DNA from: Maribacter sp.
GTDB lineage: Bacteria > Bacteroidota > Bacteroidia > Flavobacteriales > Flavobacteriaceae
DNA length: 39,514 nucleotides
Reading direction: 5' to 3'
Assembly: GCA_020629415.1 (NCBI GenBank)
Contig: JAHDDL010000034.1
Location: forward strand, 1-39,514
Made by a program: the position numbers and the translations under genes. Of the stretch, positions 8,644 through 15,756 are shown piece after piece. Every line of letters starts with the position of its first letter. Within the stretch, counting starts at the first letter, position 1. Below the pieces are notes generated by a model. That model was not told where the DNA came from, ran no database searches, and saw nothing but the letters and a program-made list of their open reading frames with translations.

Positions 8644-10962
8644 TTAATACATTAGTTTAAGAGGTAGGTTTTCTTGTACTACTATCTTTCCTGAATTTTG
8701 AATATCGTTGTTGGCATATCTATTGTTTTTCGCACCCCATAAACGCGCAACTAGTTTAACGGGGTTATCAATAAATTTGTTATTGGCAATATTTACATTG
8801 ATGATTCCGTAAGTATTAAAAAGCAGGTTTTCGTCCGCCTTTGATCCACAATGGGTAAATGTGCTATTGGTAACAATTAAATTACCGCCAACGGTAGATT
8901 CATCATAGCCGCCTCTATAGTAATTGATAACATTATTGGCGACACCATCGAATAAGCAGTTGTCAATAATTATATTTTCGGCATTGTACTCGCCTTTATC
9001 ATCTGTTTCTTCAGCTAGTTCTAAACCGTTGGCGCAATTTTTAATTTGCGTAGAAGTAAAACTGATGAACTCTGAGAAGGATAGTTTGTATGCTTTTAAG
9101 ACATAATCGAAATTTGATATTTCACAATCGATAACATTTAAATTGTAAAGGCTAGACATGTTGTTTTTTAAACTAGCAAAAGCGTATTGTTCTTTGTTAC
9201 CTACAAGTTGAATATTCTTAAGCGTAAGTTGCCCTTTCGGATTCATTTCAAATGCCGGACTTTCAGACGCCCCTTTGTATTCAACAGTTGCTTTTGCATC
9301 TGGTGTAGCAGCCATTATAGTTATAGATTTATCAATTTTTAATGGAGAACTTAAATCGTATCGTTGGGCGGTTAAGTTGATAGTGTCTCCATTGTTTGCA
9401 GATGTAAGTGCATTTACAAGTTCTGTTGTTGTGCCCGCTGCATGTGTTTTACCAGATTCGTTCTTAGAAGTTGTGTTAGAATACCAGTCTGTACCGTATT
9501 GAGATACATCCATCATATCCTTTTTGTTCACAGGTTTGCCAACTACTGCACCTACCAAATTTTTGTCGCCCCTAGAGTTACCGAACAAATCTGCGGTTAT
9601 CTGGTCAAATTCAAATCCGTAATAAAGTTCAAATTCGGCTAATGAATTATCGGGCATTAAAATATCGCCATCGGCTACAATAGTACCAAAATCCTTTTGT
9701 GTAAGTCCGTCAACGGTATTGAACATAACACCTTGATTGTTAATGATATTGCTTTTAAATCTAATACCGTCAATTGAGTCATGTTTAACAATAGGCTGCT
9801 TATCGCCCTTATCGTTATAAATAAGGTTGTTGGCAACTATAGTTCTAATAGGTGTGGCAGACCTAATTTCGGATTTTGGTAAAATATCTTTTTGATCAGT
9901 ATTGGATCCTACACCAAATTGCCAAGGCGATACACAATTTACCCAAGAATTATTGGCAACGACAACATCGGTAACCTGTAAATATCTGTTCAAAGGAGAT
10001 TTTGGAATACCGTTCATTACAGCCAGCGGACTTCTAAAGGTTTGCCCTTTTAAATTATAGAAGTAGTTATTTGTTACCCAGTGTCCGGTGCCAATTAAAC
10101 GTACACCACCAATTTGTTCAGAATTTTTGTCCCCTATAAATACATTACCGTCAATAATACAATAATTGCCATGCCTTGTTACCAAAGACCCTTCGCTTTT
10201 ATAAAAAACATTGTTTCTAAACTCGTTAAAATTACTTTTACTGGAAATCACTTCTACCTCACCGTTACATTTGTCAAAGAAGTTATTGGCCACTAAGGTG
10301 TAACTTGGTGCCATAGAAGTAAAGCTATTTCCTAATTGTATGGTTTCTGCACTGGGTCCGCCTTTAGGTGGCCTAGGACCAAAATAGTTATTGGTGATTT
10401 TATGATAGTTCTTAATGCTATTGTTGCCTGCCAAATCTATTCTAACGGTAGGTCCCCTATTAGACTTTCCTGCAATGTAGCAATGGTCCAGTTCATTGTG
10501 GCGACCTTTGAACAATACCCATAAATCTGTTTGATTTCGTTGTGCCTTATTAAAATCTACAATGGCAGTATTGGTAATTTTACAATGGTTGGCCACAGAG
10601 TCTTCACTAATGCCAAAATCAATGACCGCAGAAGAAGGAGATGATCCCTTAGTAAAATATAGCCCGTTAACGTTCAAGTAGTCACCGGCAAGCTTTAAAT
10701 CTGAAGCGCCTGTAATTAAAACTTCACCAGGAGTTTCTGCACGAAGTGTAATGGGGTTTTTCTCATTACCGTACGCTACAAACTTAATGCTCACATCTTT
10801 CCAATCCCCATTGGCCATAACAATGTCATCACCTGGTTTAGCATCTGTAATTGCGGCGTTTAATTCGTTAATGTCGTTCACGGTAATAGCACTTGTGCTA
10901 GCTTTTTCACCGCATGAAAACAGTAGGGGAATAAATACTAATAGTAAGAAAACCTTTTTCAT
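8644..10962 (-). CDS. PL6 alginate lyase, lipoprotein paralogue
   Basis: A second AlyGC-like PL6 enzyme of 772 residues with two parallel beta-helix domains. The N-terminus is a lipoprotein signal (LLFSC, Cys17), unlike the other PL6 copy. The signature is NGEVEVISSKS, with metal-site Glu235/Glu237 and catalytic Lys242, then VTRHGN with Arg263; these fall at the same residue numbers as in the 4990-7326 product, which points to an old duplication. It opens the PL6-PL7 operon and is divergent from the isomerase/RraA-like pair, with paired palindromic operators between them. A lipid-anchored PL6 with a lipid-anchored PL7 suggests joint attack on the polymer at the outer membrane, with the unanchored PL6 and PL17 finishing oligomers. 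That division of labour is inferred. Confidence 0.92.
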   Translation of the reverse strand: MKKVFLLLVFIPLLFSCGEKASTSAITVNDINELNAAITDAKPGDDIVMANGDWKDVSIKFVAYGNEKNPITLRAETPGEVLITGASDLKLAGDYLNVNGLYFTKGSSPSSAVIDFGISEDSVANHCKITNTAIVDFNKAQRNQTDLWVLFKGRHNELDHCYIAGKSNRGPTVRIDLAGNNSIKNYHKITNNYFGPRPPKGGPSAETIQLGNSFTSMAPSYTLVANNFFDKCNGEVEVISSKSNFNEFRNNVFYKSEGSLVTRHGNYCIIDGNVFIGDKNSEQIGGVRLIGTGHWVTNNYFYNLKGQTFRSPLAVMNGIPKSPLNRYLQVTDVVVANNSWVNCVSPWQFGVGSNTDQKDILPKSEIRSATPIRTIVANNLIYNDKGDKQPIVKHDSIDGIRFKSNIINNQGVMFNTVDGLTQKDFGTIVADGDILMPDNSLAEFELYYGFEFDQITADLFGNSRGDKNLVGAVVGKPVNKKDMMDVSQYGTDWYSNTTSKNESGKTHAAGTTTELVNALTSANNGDTINLTAQRYDLSSPLKIDKSITIMAATPDAKATVEYKGASESPAFEMNPKGQLTLKNIQLVGNKEQYAFASLKNNMSSLYNLNVIDCEISNFDYVLKAYKLSFSEFISFTSTQIKNCANGLELAEETDDKGEYNAENIIIDNCLFDGVANNVINYYRGGYDESTVGGNLIVTNSTFTHCGSKADENLLFNTYGIINVNIANNKFIDNPVKLVARLWGAKNNRYANNDIQNSGKIVVQENLPLKLMY

Positions 10963-11034
10963 TATGTGTGTTATTAATCTGGTTTGAAACTAATTGTAGG
11001 TTTGATGAATGCAATTTACCTGAAACTTACAATA

Positions 11035-11062
11035 AACTGGTTAACCAGTTTGGTTGACCAAA
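11035..11062. promoter_or_regulatory. Tandem palindromic operators between the divergent alginate operons
   Basis: AACTGGTTAACCAGTT (11035-11050) is a perfect 16-bp palindrome, followed by TTTGGTTGACCAAA (11049-11062). The centres are 13 bp apart, as in the 7336-7360 pair. The first copy is close to the E. coli FadR-type consensus (AACTGGTnnnACCAGTT form). It lies just downstream of the minus-strand -7 box and just upstream of a plus-strand -7-like box, so one bound repressor could control both directions. Confidence 0.75.
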
Positions 11063-11088
11063 AATACATATATTTGTAAGAATGACAA
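11059..11088 (-). promoter_or_regulatory. Promoter for the PL6-PL7 operon
   Basis: On the minus strand TTG (11088-11086), a 19-bp spacer and TATTTTTG (11066-11059). The elements, spacing and part of the spacer (CTTACAAATAT) are shared with the promoter at 7358-7387, indicating common origin or strong constraint. Confidence 0.65.
11069..11076 (+). promoter_or_regulatory. Possible -7 box for the isomerase-RraA operon
   Basis: TATATTTG on the plus strand fits TAnnTTTG, 60 bp before the ATG at 11136. The candidate upstream element TTTG at 11049-11052 gives a 16-bp spacer, shorter than usual, so this is tentative. The equivalent place in the other promoter reads GATATTTG and would not fit. Confidence 0.35.
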
Positions 11089-11135
11089 CTAATTAACACA
11101 AAACCTATTGATAAAATATAAAAGGGATATTAAAA

Positions 11136-12104
11136 ATGAGAGAAGATAAAAAAGGGATTTCTAGAAGAAATTTAATCAAGAAATCTGCTATGGCGTTGGC
11201 TGGCTTGCCATTGGTTAAGTTTCAGGACGATTTTTTACGGCCTAAAGTTGACACTAACGATGCTGTTGATGTACACCTTTTTTCTAAACATTTGCAATTT
11301 CTAAATTATCACGAAATGTCTGCCGCAGCGGCAGAAATAGGTTTTGACGGATTAGATCTAACCGTACGCCCAAAAGGCCATGTACTTCCAGAAAAAGTAC
11401 AGGAAGATTTGCCTACCGCGGTAGAAGCGATGAAAAAATTTGGATTGTCACCTAAAATGATCACCACCAATGTTTGGGATATAGAAGATTTAGGTCAGCG
11501 AAAAGTATTGGAAACGGCAAGTAAGTTAGGGGTTGGCTATTATCGTACAGGTTGGTTAAGTTATCCGGAAGATACATCTATTGACGAAAGTTTACTAAAA
11601 TATGCAGGTCAAGCCCAAAAATTGGAAACATTGAATAAAGATTTAGGTCTGGTTGGCTGCTATCAAAACCATGCAGGAAATCATGTAGGGGCACCAATTT
11701 GGGATTTGCCCACTATTTTTTCAAGAACTAATGGCGAATTTATAGGTTGTCAGTATGATATAAGGCATGCTGTTGTAGAAGGAGGAAAAAGTTGGGAATT
11801 AGACCTACGCCGTATTAGGTCCTATATAAAATCCATTGTAATCAAAGATTTTAAATGGGGAAAGAAAAATGGTTCATGGGAGCCGATAAATACTCCTTTG
11901 GGCGAGGGTATGGTAGATTTTCATAGATATTTTTCACTACTCAAAAAATATAATATTAACGTGCCAATATCTTTGCATTTAGAATATGAACTTGGCGGCG
12001 CTGAAAAAGGGGCATCTAAAATTACAATGGATAAAAAAGAAGTATTTGCCAAGATGAAAAAAGATTTGAGCTTTTTAAAGGAAACCTGGAAAAAGGCTGA
12101 GTAA
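11136..12104 (+). CDS. Tat-exported sugar-phosphate isomerase/epimerase-like TIM barrel protein
   Basis: A 322-residue protein of the xylose-isomerase-like TIM barrel (AP endonuclease 2) superfamily. The N-terminus is a twin-arginine signal, ISRRNLIKKSAMALAG (Arg10-Arg11), so the folded protein is probably exported. Likely metal or substrate residues are His179 (YQNHAG), Asp208 and His211 (CQYDIRHA), Asp238 (IKDFKW) and Glu283 (HLEYELGG), in the order expected for this fold. The start is supported by an AAGGGAT ribosome-binding-like stretch ten bases upstream. It lies 23 bp before the RraA-like gene and is divergent from the PL6-PL7 operon across shared operators, so it probably belongs to the alginate regulon. 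Substrate unknown; an epimerase or isomerase of a sugar or sugar acid is the best guess. Confidence 0.8.
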   Translation: MREDKKGISRRNLIKKSAMALAGLPLVKFQDDFLRPKVDTNDAVDVHLFSKHLQFLNYHEMSAAAAEIGFDGLDLTVRPKGHVLPEKVQEDLPTAVEAMKKFGLSPKMITTNVWDIEDLGQRKVLETASKLGVGYYRTGWLSYPEDTSIDESLLKYAGQAQKLETLNKDLGLVGCYQNHAGNHVGAPIWDLPTIFSRTNGEFIGCQYDIRHAVVEGGKSWELDLRRIRSYIKSIVIKDFKWGKKNGSWEPINTPLGEGMVDFHRYFSLLKKYNINVPISLHLEYELGGAEKGASKITMDKKEVFAKMKKDLSFLKETWKKAE

Positions 12105-12127
12105 TATAAATAATAGATAACAAAACA

Positions 12128-12844
12128 ATGACCAAAATAGCTAAGGCAACTAAAGATAAATTAAGAAAGGTAAGTACGGCGACCGTTGCAACCTGTTTAT
12201 TTAAAAAGGGACTTAAGAACCAGTTCATACAACATGTAAAGCCACTTAAATTAGGAAGGCCTACTATGGTGGGAGAGGCATATACCTTACGTTACATACC
12301 AGCACGTGAAGATTTAAATCCTATTTCGGTTTTTAGAGACCCAAAGCATTTACAAAGAGTAGCGGTAGAAGAGTGCCCGGAAGGCGCCGTTATGGTCATT
12401 GACAGTAGGCAAAATGCCAGAGCAGCGTCCGCGGGATCTATTTTGGTAACGCGGCTTATGGTAAGAAATGCAGAAGGTATTGTAACAGATGGCGGGTTAA
12501 GGGATTCCACAGAAATAGCCGACCTTGATTTTTCATCATATCATAATAGGCCTACGGCACCCACTAATTTAACATTGCACCAGGCAATTGCCATCAATGA
12601 TCCCATAGGTTGTGGTGATGTTGCCGTTTTTCCAGGCGATATAATATTGGGGGATGATGACGGAGTAATGGTAATACCGGCACATTTGGCCAATGAAGTT
12701 GCAGAGGAGTGTATTCAAATGACCATGTATGAAGAGTTTGTTATTGAGCAAGTTCAACGTGGTAGGGCGGTAATAGGTCTATACCCTATGGTAGATGAAA
12801 GTATAAAGGCGGAATTTGAAAACTGGAAATTAGAAAGAAACTAG
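12128..12844 (+). CDS. RraA-family (HMG/CHA aldolase-like) protein
   Basis: A 238-residue cytoplasmic protein of the RraA / 4-hydroxy-4-methyl-2-oxoglutarate aldolase family. The catalytic signature TDGGLRDSTEI (Arg125-Asp126) and the family's terminal motif VFPGDIILGDDDGVMVIP are intact. Enzymes of this family are class II, metal-dependent pyruvate aldolases or oxaloacetate decarboxylases; the E. coli RNase E inhibitor RraA is an off-branch member. The intact R-D pair favours an enzyme. Because it sits in the alginate locus, second gene after a sugar isomerase-like protein, I infer that it may split a 2-keto-3-deoxy sugar acid into pyruvate and an aldehyde, but no substrate can be read. The operon ends at the strong hairpin at 12860. 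Confidence 0.85.
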   Translation: MTKIAKATKDKLRKVSTATVATCLFKKGLKNQFIQHVKPLKLGRPTMVGEAYTLRYIPAREDLNPISVFRDPKHLQRVAVEECPEGAVMVIDSRQNARAASAGSILVTRLMVRNAEGIVTDGGLRDSTEIADLDFSSYHNRPTAPTNLTLHQAIAINDPIGCGDVAVFPGDIILGDDDGVMVIPAHLANEVAEECIQMTMYEEFVIEQVQRGRAVIGLYPMVDESIKAEFENWKLERN

Positions 12845-12859
12845 ACCAACTATTTTAAT

Positions 12860-12898
12860 AAAAATGCCGGTAAGTTTTTGAAACCTACCGGCATTTTT
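12860..12898. terminator. Strong bidirectional terminator
   Basis: A perfect 13-bp stem, AAAAATGCCGGTA (12860-12872) with TACCGGCATTTTT (12886-12898). The 13-nt loop can pair further (GTTT/AAAC). A-runs and T-runs flank it on both strands, serving the RraA-like gene and the convergent peroxiredoxin-like gene. Confidence 0.92.
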
Positions 12899-12924
12899 AC
12901 TGTTTTGCCTATATCTTAAGTATA

Positions 12925-13434
12925 CTATTCACCGCCTCTGGCAGGGTAATTATTTTTATTGACATAGTCTATGGCATTTAAAATATCGTCCCAATGGGGT
13001 CGTGCAAAAGGCATTGTTTGTATGGCGCTTGCATATAATGTATTATCTGGGCGAATTAGGAACAAACCGGGTTCCGAGAATTCATCTGGTTCCTTGTCAG
13101 ATGTTTTTTTAGAAACATATAAACCCCATTCCCGCGCCGTTTCAATAGGTAAATTATAACCAATTGGTAGTTCAGGTACGTTCCATTCTTTTCCTGCTTT
13201 TTTCGCTCTTTCTTCACTATCGCTACTAACGGCTACTAAATGTACACCTCTATCGCTAAAATCTTTTAATCTAGTAGCTAGATCTTCTAGGTATTTTTTA
13301 CAAATTGGGCAGTGCAATCCTCTATAAAATACGATCATGGTAAAAGAAGTGCTCGTTTGGTCGTACAAGCTCCATTGTGTATCGTTAATTAAAGGAATTT
13401 TTAATTGCGGTACTTCTGTTGTAGGTTTTATCAT
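12925..13434 (-). CDS. Peroxiredoxin-like AhpC/TSA thioredoxin-fold protein
   Basis: A 169-residue thioredoxin-fold protein of the AhpC/TSA type. The redox motif is HCPICKK (Cys42, Cys45), preceded by IVFYRGLHCP, as in the peroxiredoxin-like CxxC group. VAVSSDSEERAKKAGKEW is the usual second helix, and the region with GLFLIRPDNTLYAS carries the C-terminal strand pair. No signal peptide, so probably cytoplasmic. It probably reduces peroxides or acts as a thiol-disulfide oxidoreductase; the exact substrate cannot be set. It has its own leader of about 100 bp after the small lipoprotein gene on the same strand. Confidence 0.88.
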   Translation of the reverse strand: MIKPTTEVPQLKIPLINDTQWSLYDQTSTSFTMIVFYRGLHCPICKKYLEDLATRLKDFSDRGVHLVAVSSDSEERAKKAGKEWNVPELPIGYNLPIETAREWGLYVSKKTSDKEPDEFSEPGLFLIRPDNTLYASAIQTMPFARPHWDDILNAIDYVNKNNYPARGGE

Positions 13435-13540
13435 TGTGATATTTTTTTATAATTAATATGTTATAAAGTTATAGAAGCTAAAGGGTATACATTTGTTATA
13501 TACCTTTTGCTATTAGTGCAATACATAATTGTAAGAGTTT

Positions 13541-13939
13541 TTACTTATTTTTTGCCAACCATTGTTCGTATTTTGCATATTGGGAACTAGATAAAATATT
13601 TTCCAATTGGCGGGTACGTTCACTATCTATACTTCCTAAAATTTCTCCACTGGCGGTATTGGCTTGTTGTTCTTTAAAACGATTCATTGCAGCGGTAAAA
13701 GTACTGATCTGGTCCTTGTTCATTTGCAGTTCGGAAAACAGGTCTGCATATTCGCTCTTAAAACTTTCTGAAGTACTTTGAACTTCTGTTTTGTTCATGG
13801 CATCAGCTGATCCGCTATCCAGTTCATTTTGTGTAGTAGCTTTTTCTGTAGTAGAAGAGGCTTTTTTTGTAGTTGAACAAGAGGTCAAAATAAACGTAAA
13901 GGCAAGTATAATTGCAATATTGGTTTTCATAATTTTCAT
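13541..13939 (-). CDS. Small lipoprotein of unknown function
   Basis: A 132-residue protein with a clear lipoprotein signal (ILTSC, Cys21) and a low-complexity Ser/Thr/Lys linker up to about residue 50. A mainly helical C-terminal segment rich in Glu, Gln and Ser (about 55-132) ends in YAKYEQWLAKNK. That end recalls small envelope proteins with Spy/CpxP-like helices, but I do not recognise a family. A second ATG nine bases downstream (MKTNIAI) is equally possible. It is divergent from the BLUF gene. Confidence 0.75.
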   Translation of the reverse strand: MKIMKTNIAIILAFTFILTSCSTTKKASSTTEKATTQNELDSGSADAMNKTEVQSTSESFKSEYADLFSELQMNKDQISTFTAAMNRFKEQQANTASGEILGSIDSERTRQLENILSSSQYAKYEQWLAKNK

Positions 13940-14145
13940 ATTTTAAGATTCTTGTAGAAAAGTATGATTTAAAATAACTTGCTATAGACGCAATCACATT
14001 TAAAATTGACTCTTCAAATAGGGTGATGTTTTTTTATTGATTGGGGGAAAAATTTATTTGTAAATAATAAGTAAGAAAAATAGTACTCATTTGCTAAAAG
14101 GTAGTAACTTAAAGGTTTGTTAAGTAGCGTCATATAAATTCTAAT

Positions 14146-14586
14146 ATGTACAATCTTGTCTATAAATCTATTGCCAACACTCTTACGTTGGCACAGGTCA
14201 ATGAAATTTTAGCGGTATCTAGAGATTTTAATGCTAGGCATGACATTACCGGTTGCCACATTTATCATCAAGGTTTTTTTATTCAATATTTAGAGGGAGA
14301 AGCAGAGGTTGTCCTGGCCTTGTTTGAAAAGATTAAATTGGACAAGAGGCACAGAGCGGTCAATTTGCTCTCTAAAGGCAATATCTATTCTAGGGAATTT
14401 AATACTTGGAGCATGGCATACCTTTCAAATCAACTGCCTAACGAAGCTTTTAGGTATATAGAACAACTAGTTGATTCAGGAACAGAACCGGTAGGCAAAT
14501 CTATTCTACCTAACCCAACTTCTAAAAGATTTTGGCTTGCCGCAAAAGCACTTCTTCATAAAATAGGGCATGAAAATTTTAATTAA
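14146..14586 (+). CDS. BLUF-domain blue-light sensor
   Basis: A 146-residue protein, almost entirely one BLUF domain (1-95) with a short helical tail. The FAD-binding photocycle residues are all in place: Tyr6 (LVYKS), Asn29 (SRDFNARHDITG), Gln47 (FIQYLEG), and Trp88/Met90 (FNTWSMAY). The family motif DKRHRAVNLLSKGNI follows the Gln. It is a short BLUF protein with no fused output domain, so it must act through a partner protein. Neighbours on the plus strand include a single-domain response regulator 0.6 kb downstream, but with a convergent gene between them. Cytoplasmic. Confidence 0.93.
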   Translation: MYNLVYKSIANTLTLAQVNEILAVSRDFNARHDITGCHIYHQGFFIQYLEGEAEVVLALFEKIKLDKRHRAVNLLSKGNIYSREFNTWSMAYLSNQLPNEAFRYIEQLVDSGTEPVGKSILPNPTSKRFWLAAKALLHKIGHENFN

Positions 14587-14593
14587 AGAAGTT

Positions 14594-14621
14594 AAAGAAA
14601 TAAGTTAGGTCGTATTTCTTT
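14594..14621. terminator. Probable terminator downstream of the BLUF gene
   Basis: AAAGAAATA (14594-14602) pairs with TATTTCTTT (14613-14621) around a 10-nt loop, followed by TT, eight bases after the BLUF stop. The stem is all AT except one pair, so strength is moderate. Confidence 0.45.
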
Positions 14622-14654
14622 TTCCTGGTCATTCTAAGCTTCAACATGCGAATA

Positions 14655-14948
14655 TTAATTATAATTTTCTTCAGAAGAAAATTTTGAATTATTCACTATT
14701 AGCATAAGTCGTAACAGGTTATGGGCAAATTTTTCTGAATATTCATTAATATTCGTTAGGCTTTCAATTTTTTTTAAATTTTTGTAGCGCTCATAAAATT
14801 CTAAAGAATCCTTATCGTTTCTAAAATTTAGTTTAGGTAGAACATCTGTAAGGGCATTATGAATTTTTAAGGCTTTACCTTTAGTATAATAGTCCTGCTG
14901 ATATTGCTCTAGGGTCTCTAAAAGTTCATTACAGTTTTTAAATGCCAT
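14655..14948 (-). CDS. Small hypothetical protein
   Basis: A 97-residue soluble protein, predicted mostly helical and rich in Leu, Asn, Lys and Glu (for example LLETLEQYQQDYY and YERYKNLKKIESL). No signal peptide and no recognised motif. It converges on the BLUF gene and is divergent from the response regulator. It lies alone on the minus strand, with an AT-rich upstream region. Codon use resembles its neighbours, which supports a real gene, but this is the least certain CDS here. Confidence 0.6.
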   Translation of the reverse strand: MAFKNCNELLETLEQYQQDYYTKGKALKIHNALTDVLPKLNFRNDKDSLEFYERYKNLKKIESLTNINEYSEKFAHNLLRLMLIVNNSKFSSEENYN

Positions 14949-15087
14949 AGTACATTACATAAATTAACTGGGGAATATTTAATGATTTTAGAAAACAAAT
15001 GTAAGTAATTTACTACATTTTTTTGATTTTGTTAAGTATATATTATGGTTAAAATGGTATTGAGTTACGATTCCATTTTATTGGTAG

Positions 15088-15116
15088 AAAATTATGTAGC
15101 ACTTGTACATAATTTT
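15088..15116. promoter_or_regulatory. Perfect 11-bp inverted repeat before the response regulator
   Basis: AAAATTATGTA (15088-15098) and TACATAATTTT (15106-15116) are perfect inverted copies around the 7-nt spacer GCACTTG. The element ends 28 bp before the ATG at 15145. A second, smaller inverted repeat, TCCATAC (15120-15126) and GTATGGA (15134-15140), follows. It could be an operator or a leader stem-loop. Confidence 0.55.
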
Positions 15117-15144
15117 ATGTCCATACTAGTTTTGTATGGATATC

Positions 15145-15582
15145 ATGAAAGATTTAAAGATATATATTGCGGATGACGATTATGATGATCGAGATTTTTT
15201 TATGGAAGCACTAAACAGTATTCCTTTAAATACTAAAGTGTCTCAATTTGATAATGGTGTTGATTTAATGGATAAATTGTTCACTGACGTTACATTGCCA
15301 CACGTTATATTTTTAGATTTATATATGCCTATTATGGATGGGTTTGAGTGTCTCATGGATATAAGGAATTTTAAAAAATTCAATAACATCTATATTATAG
15401 CATATTCTTCTATTTATAGAGATAGAGAGGTAAATCAGCTTAAGTTAGACGGTGCTAATCAATTTTTGAAAAAATCTTCATCTTTTAAAGAGCTAAAAGA
15501 ATTGTTGTTAAAATCGCTAAGTTTAGTATCCGTAAACAAAAAAGAAGAGTTGGCTAAAGAAGAGTTTATTGTTCTAACATGA
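15145..15582 (+). CDS. Single-domain response regulator (CheY-like receiver)
   Basis: A stand-alone receiver domain of 145 residues. Counting from the upstream ATG at 15136, the acidic pocket is Asp13-15, the phospho-acceptor is Asp61 (FLDLYMPIMDG), the switch residue is Ser91 or Ser92 (AYSS) and the conserved Lys is 112/113 (LKKSSS). I prefer the start at 15145 (MKDLKIYIADDD) because the 15136 ATG lies inside the second inverted repeat and adds only MDI. There is no output domain, so it works as a phosphorelay shuttle or by protein contact. This type is common in flavobacteria, where it often pairs with orphan histidine kinases; no kinase is adjacent. Confidence 0.9.
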   Translation: MKDLKIYIADDDYDDRDFFMEALNSIPLNTKVSQFDNGVDLMDKLFTDVTLPHVIFLDLYMPIMDGFECLMDIRNFKKFNNIYIIAYSSIYRDREVNQLKLDGANQFLKKSSSFKELKELLLKSLSLVSVNKKEELAKEEFIVLT

Positions 15583-15703
15583 AAAAGCTTGCAGCTATTC
15601 TGGTGCTTAAAAAATATCTAAACCTAAATTTCATTAACTTACCGTTCAATTAAACCCAATGGATGCTAGTTATCCAATGGTGGTGGTTTCTGCAAACAAT
15701 TTC

Positions 15704-15711
15704 TATATTTG
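15704..15711 (+). promoter_or_regulatory. Possible -7 box for topB
   Basis: TATATTTG matches TAnnTTTG 45 bp before the topB ATG. I see no clear TTG element about 19 bp upstream, so only half of the promoter is supported. Confidence 0.35.
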
Positions 15712-15756
15712 CCGGGCGAAAAAGCAAGCCTAAATCTTAAATATTTAACTTCTAAA

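Noticed and set aside
13480-13508. Imperfect hairpin between the small lipoprotein and peroxiredoxin-like genes
   Set aside because: The stem has a bulge and no U-run follows in the direction of transcription, so I do not call it a terminator.
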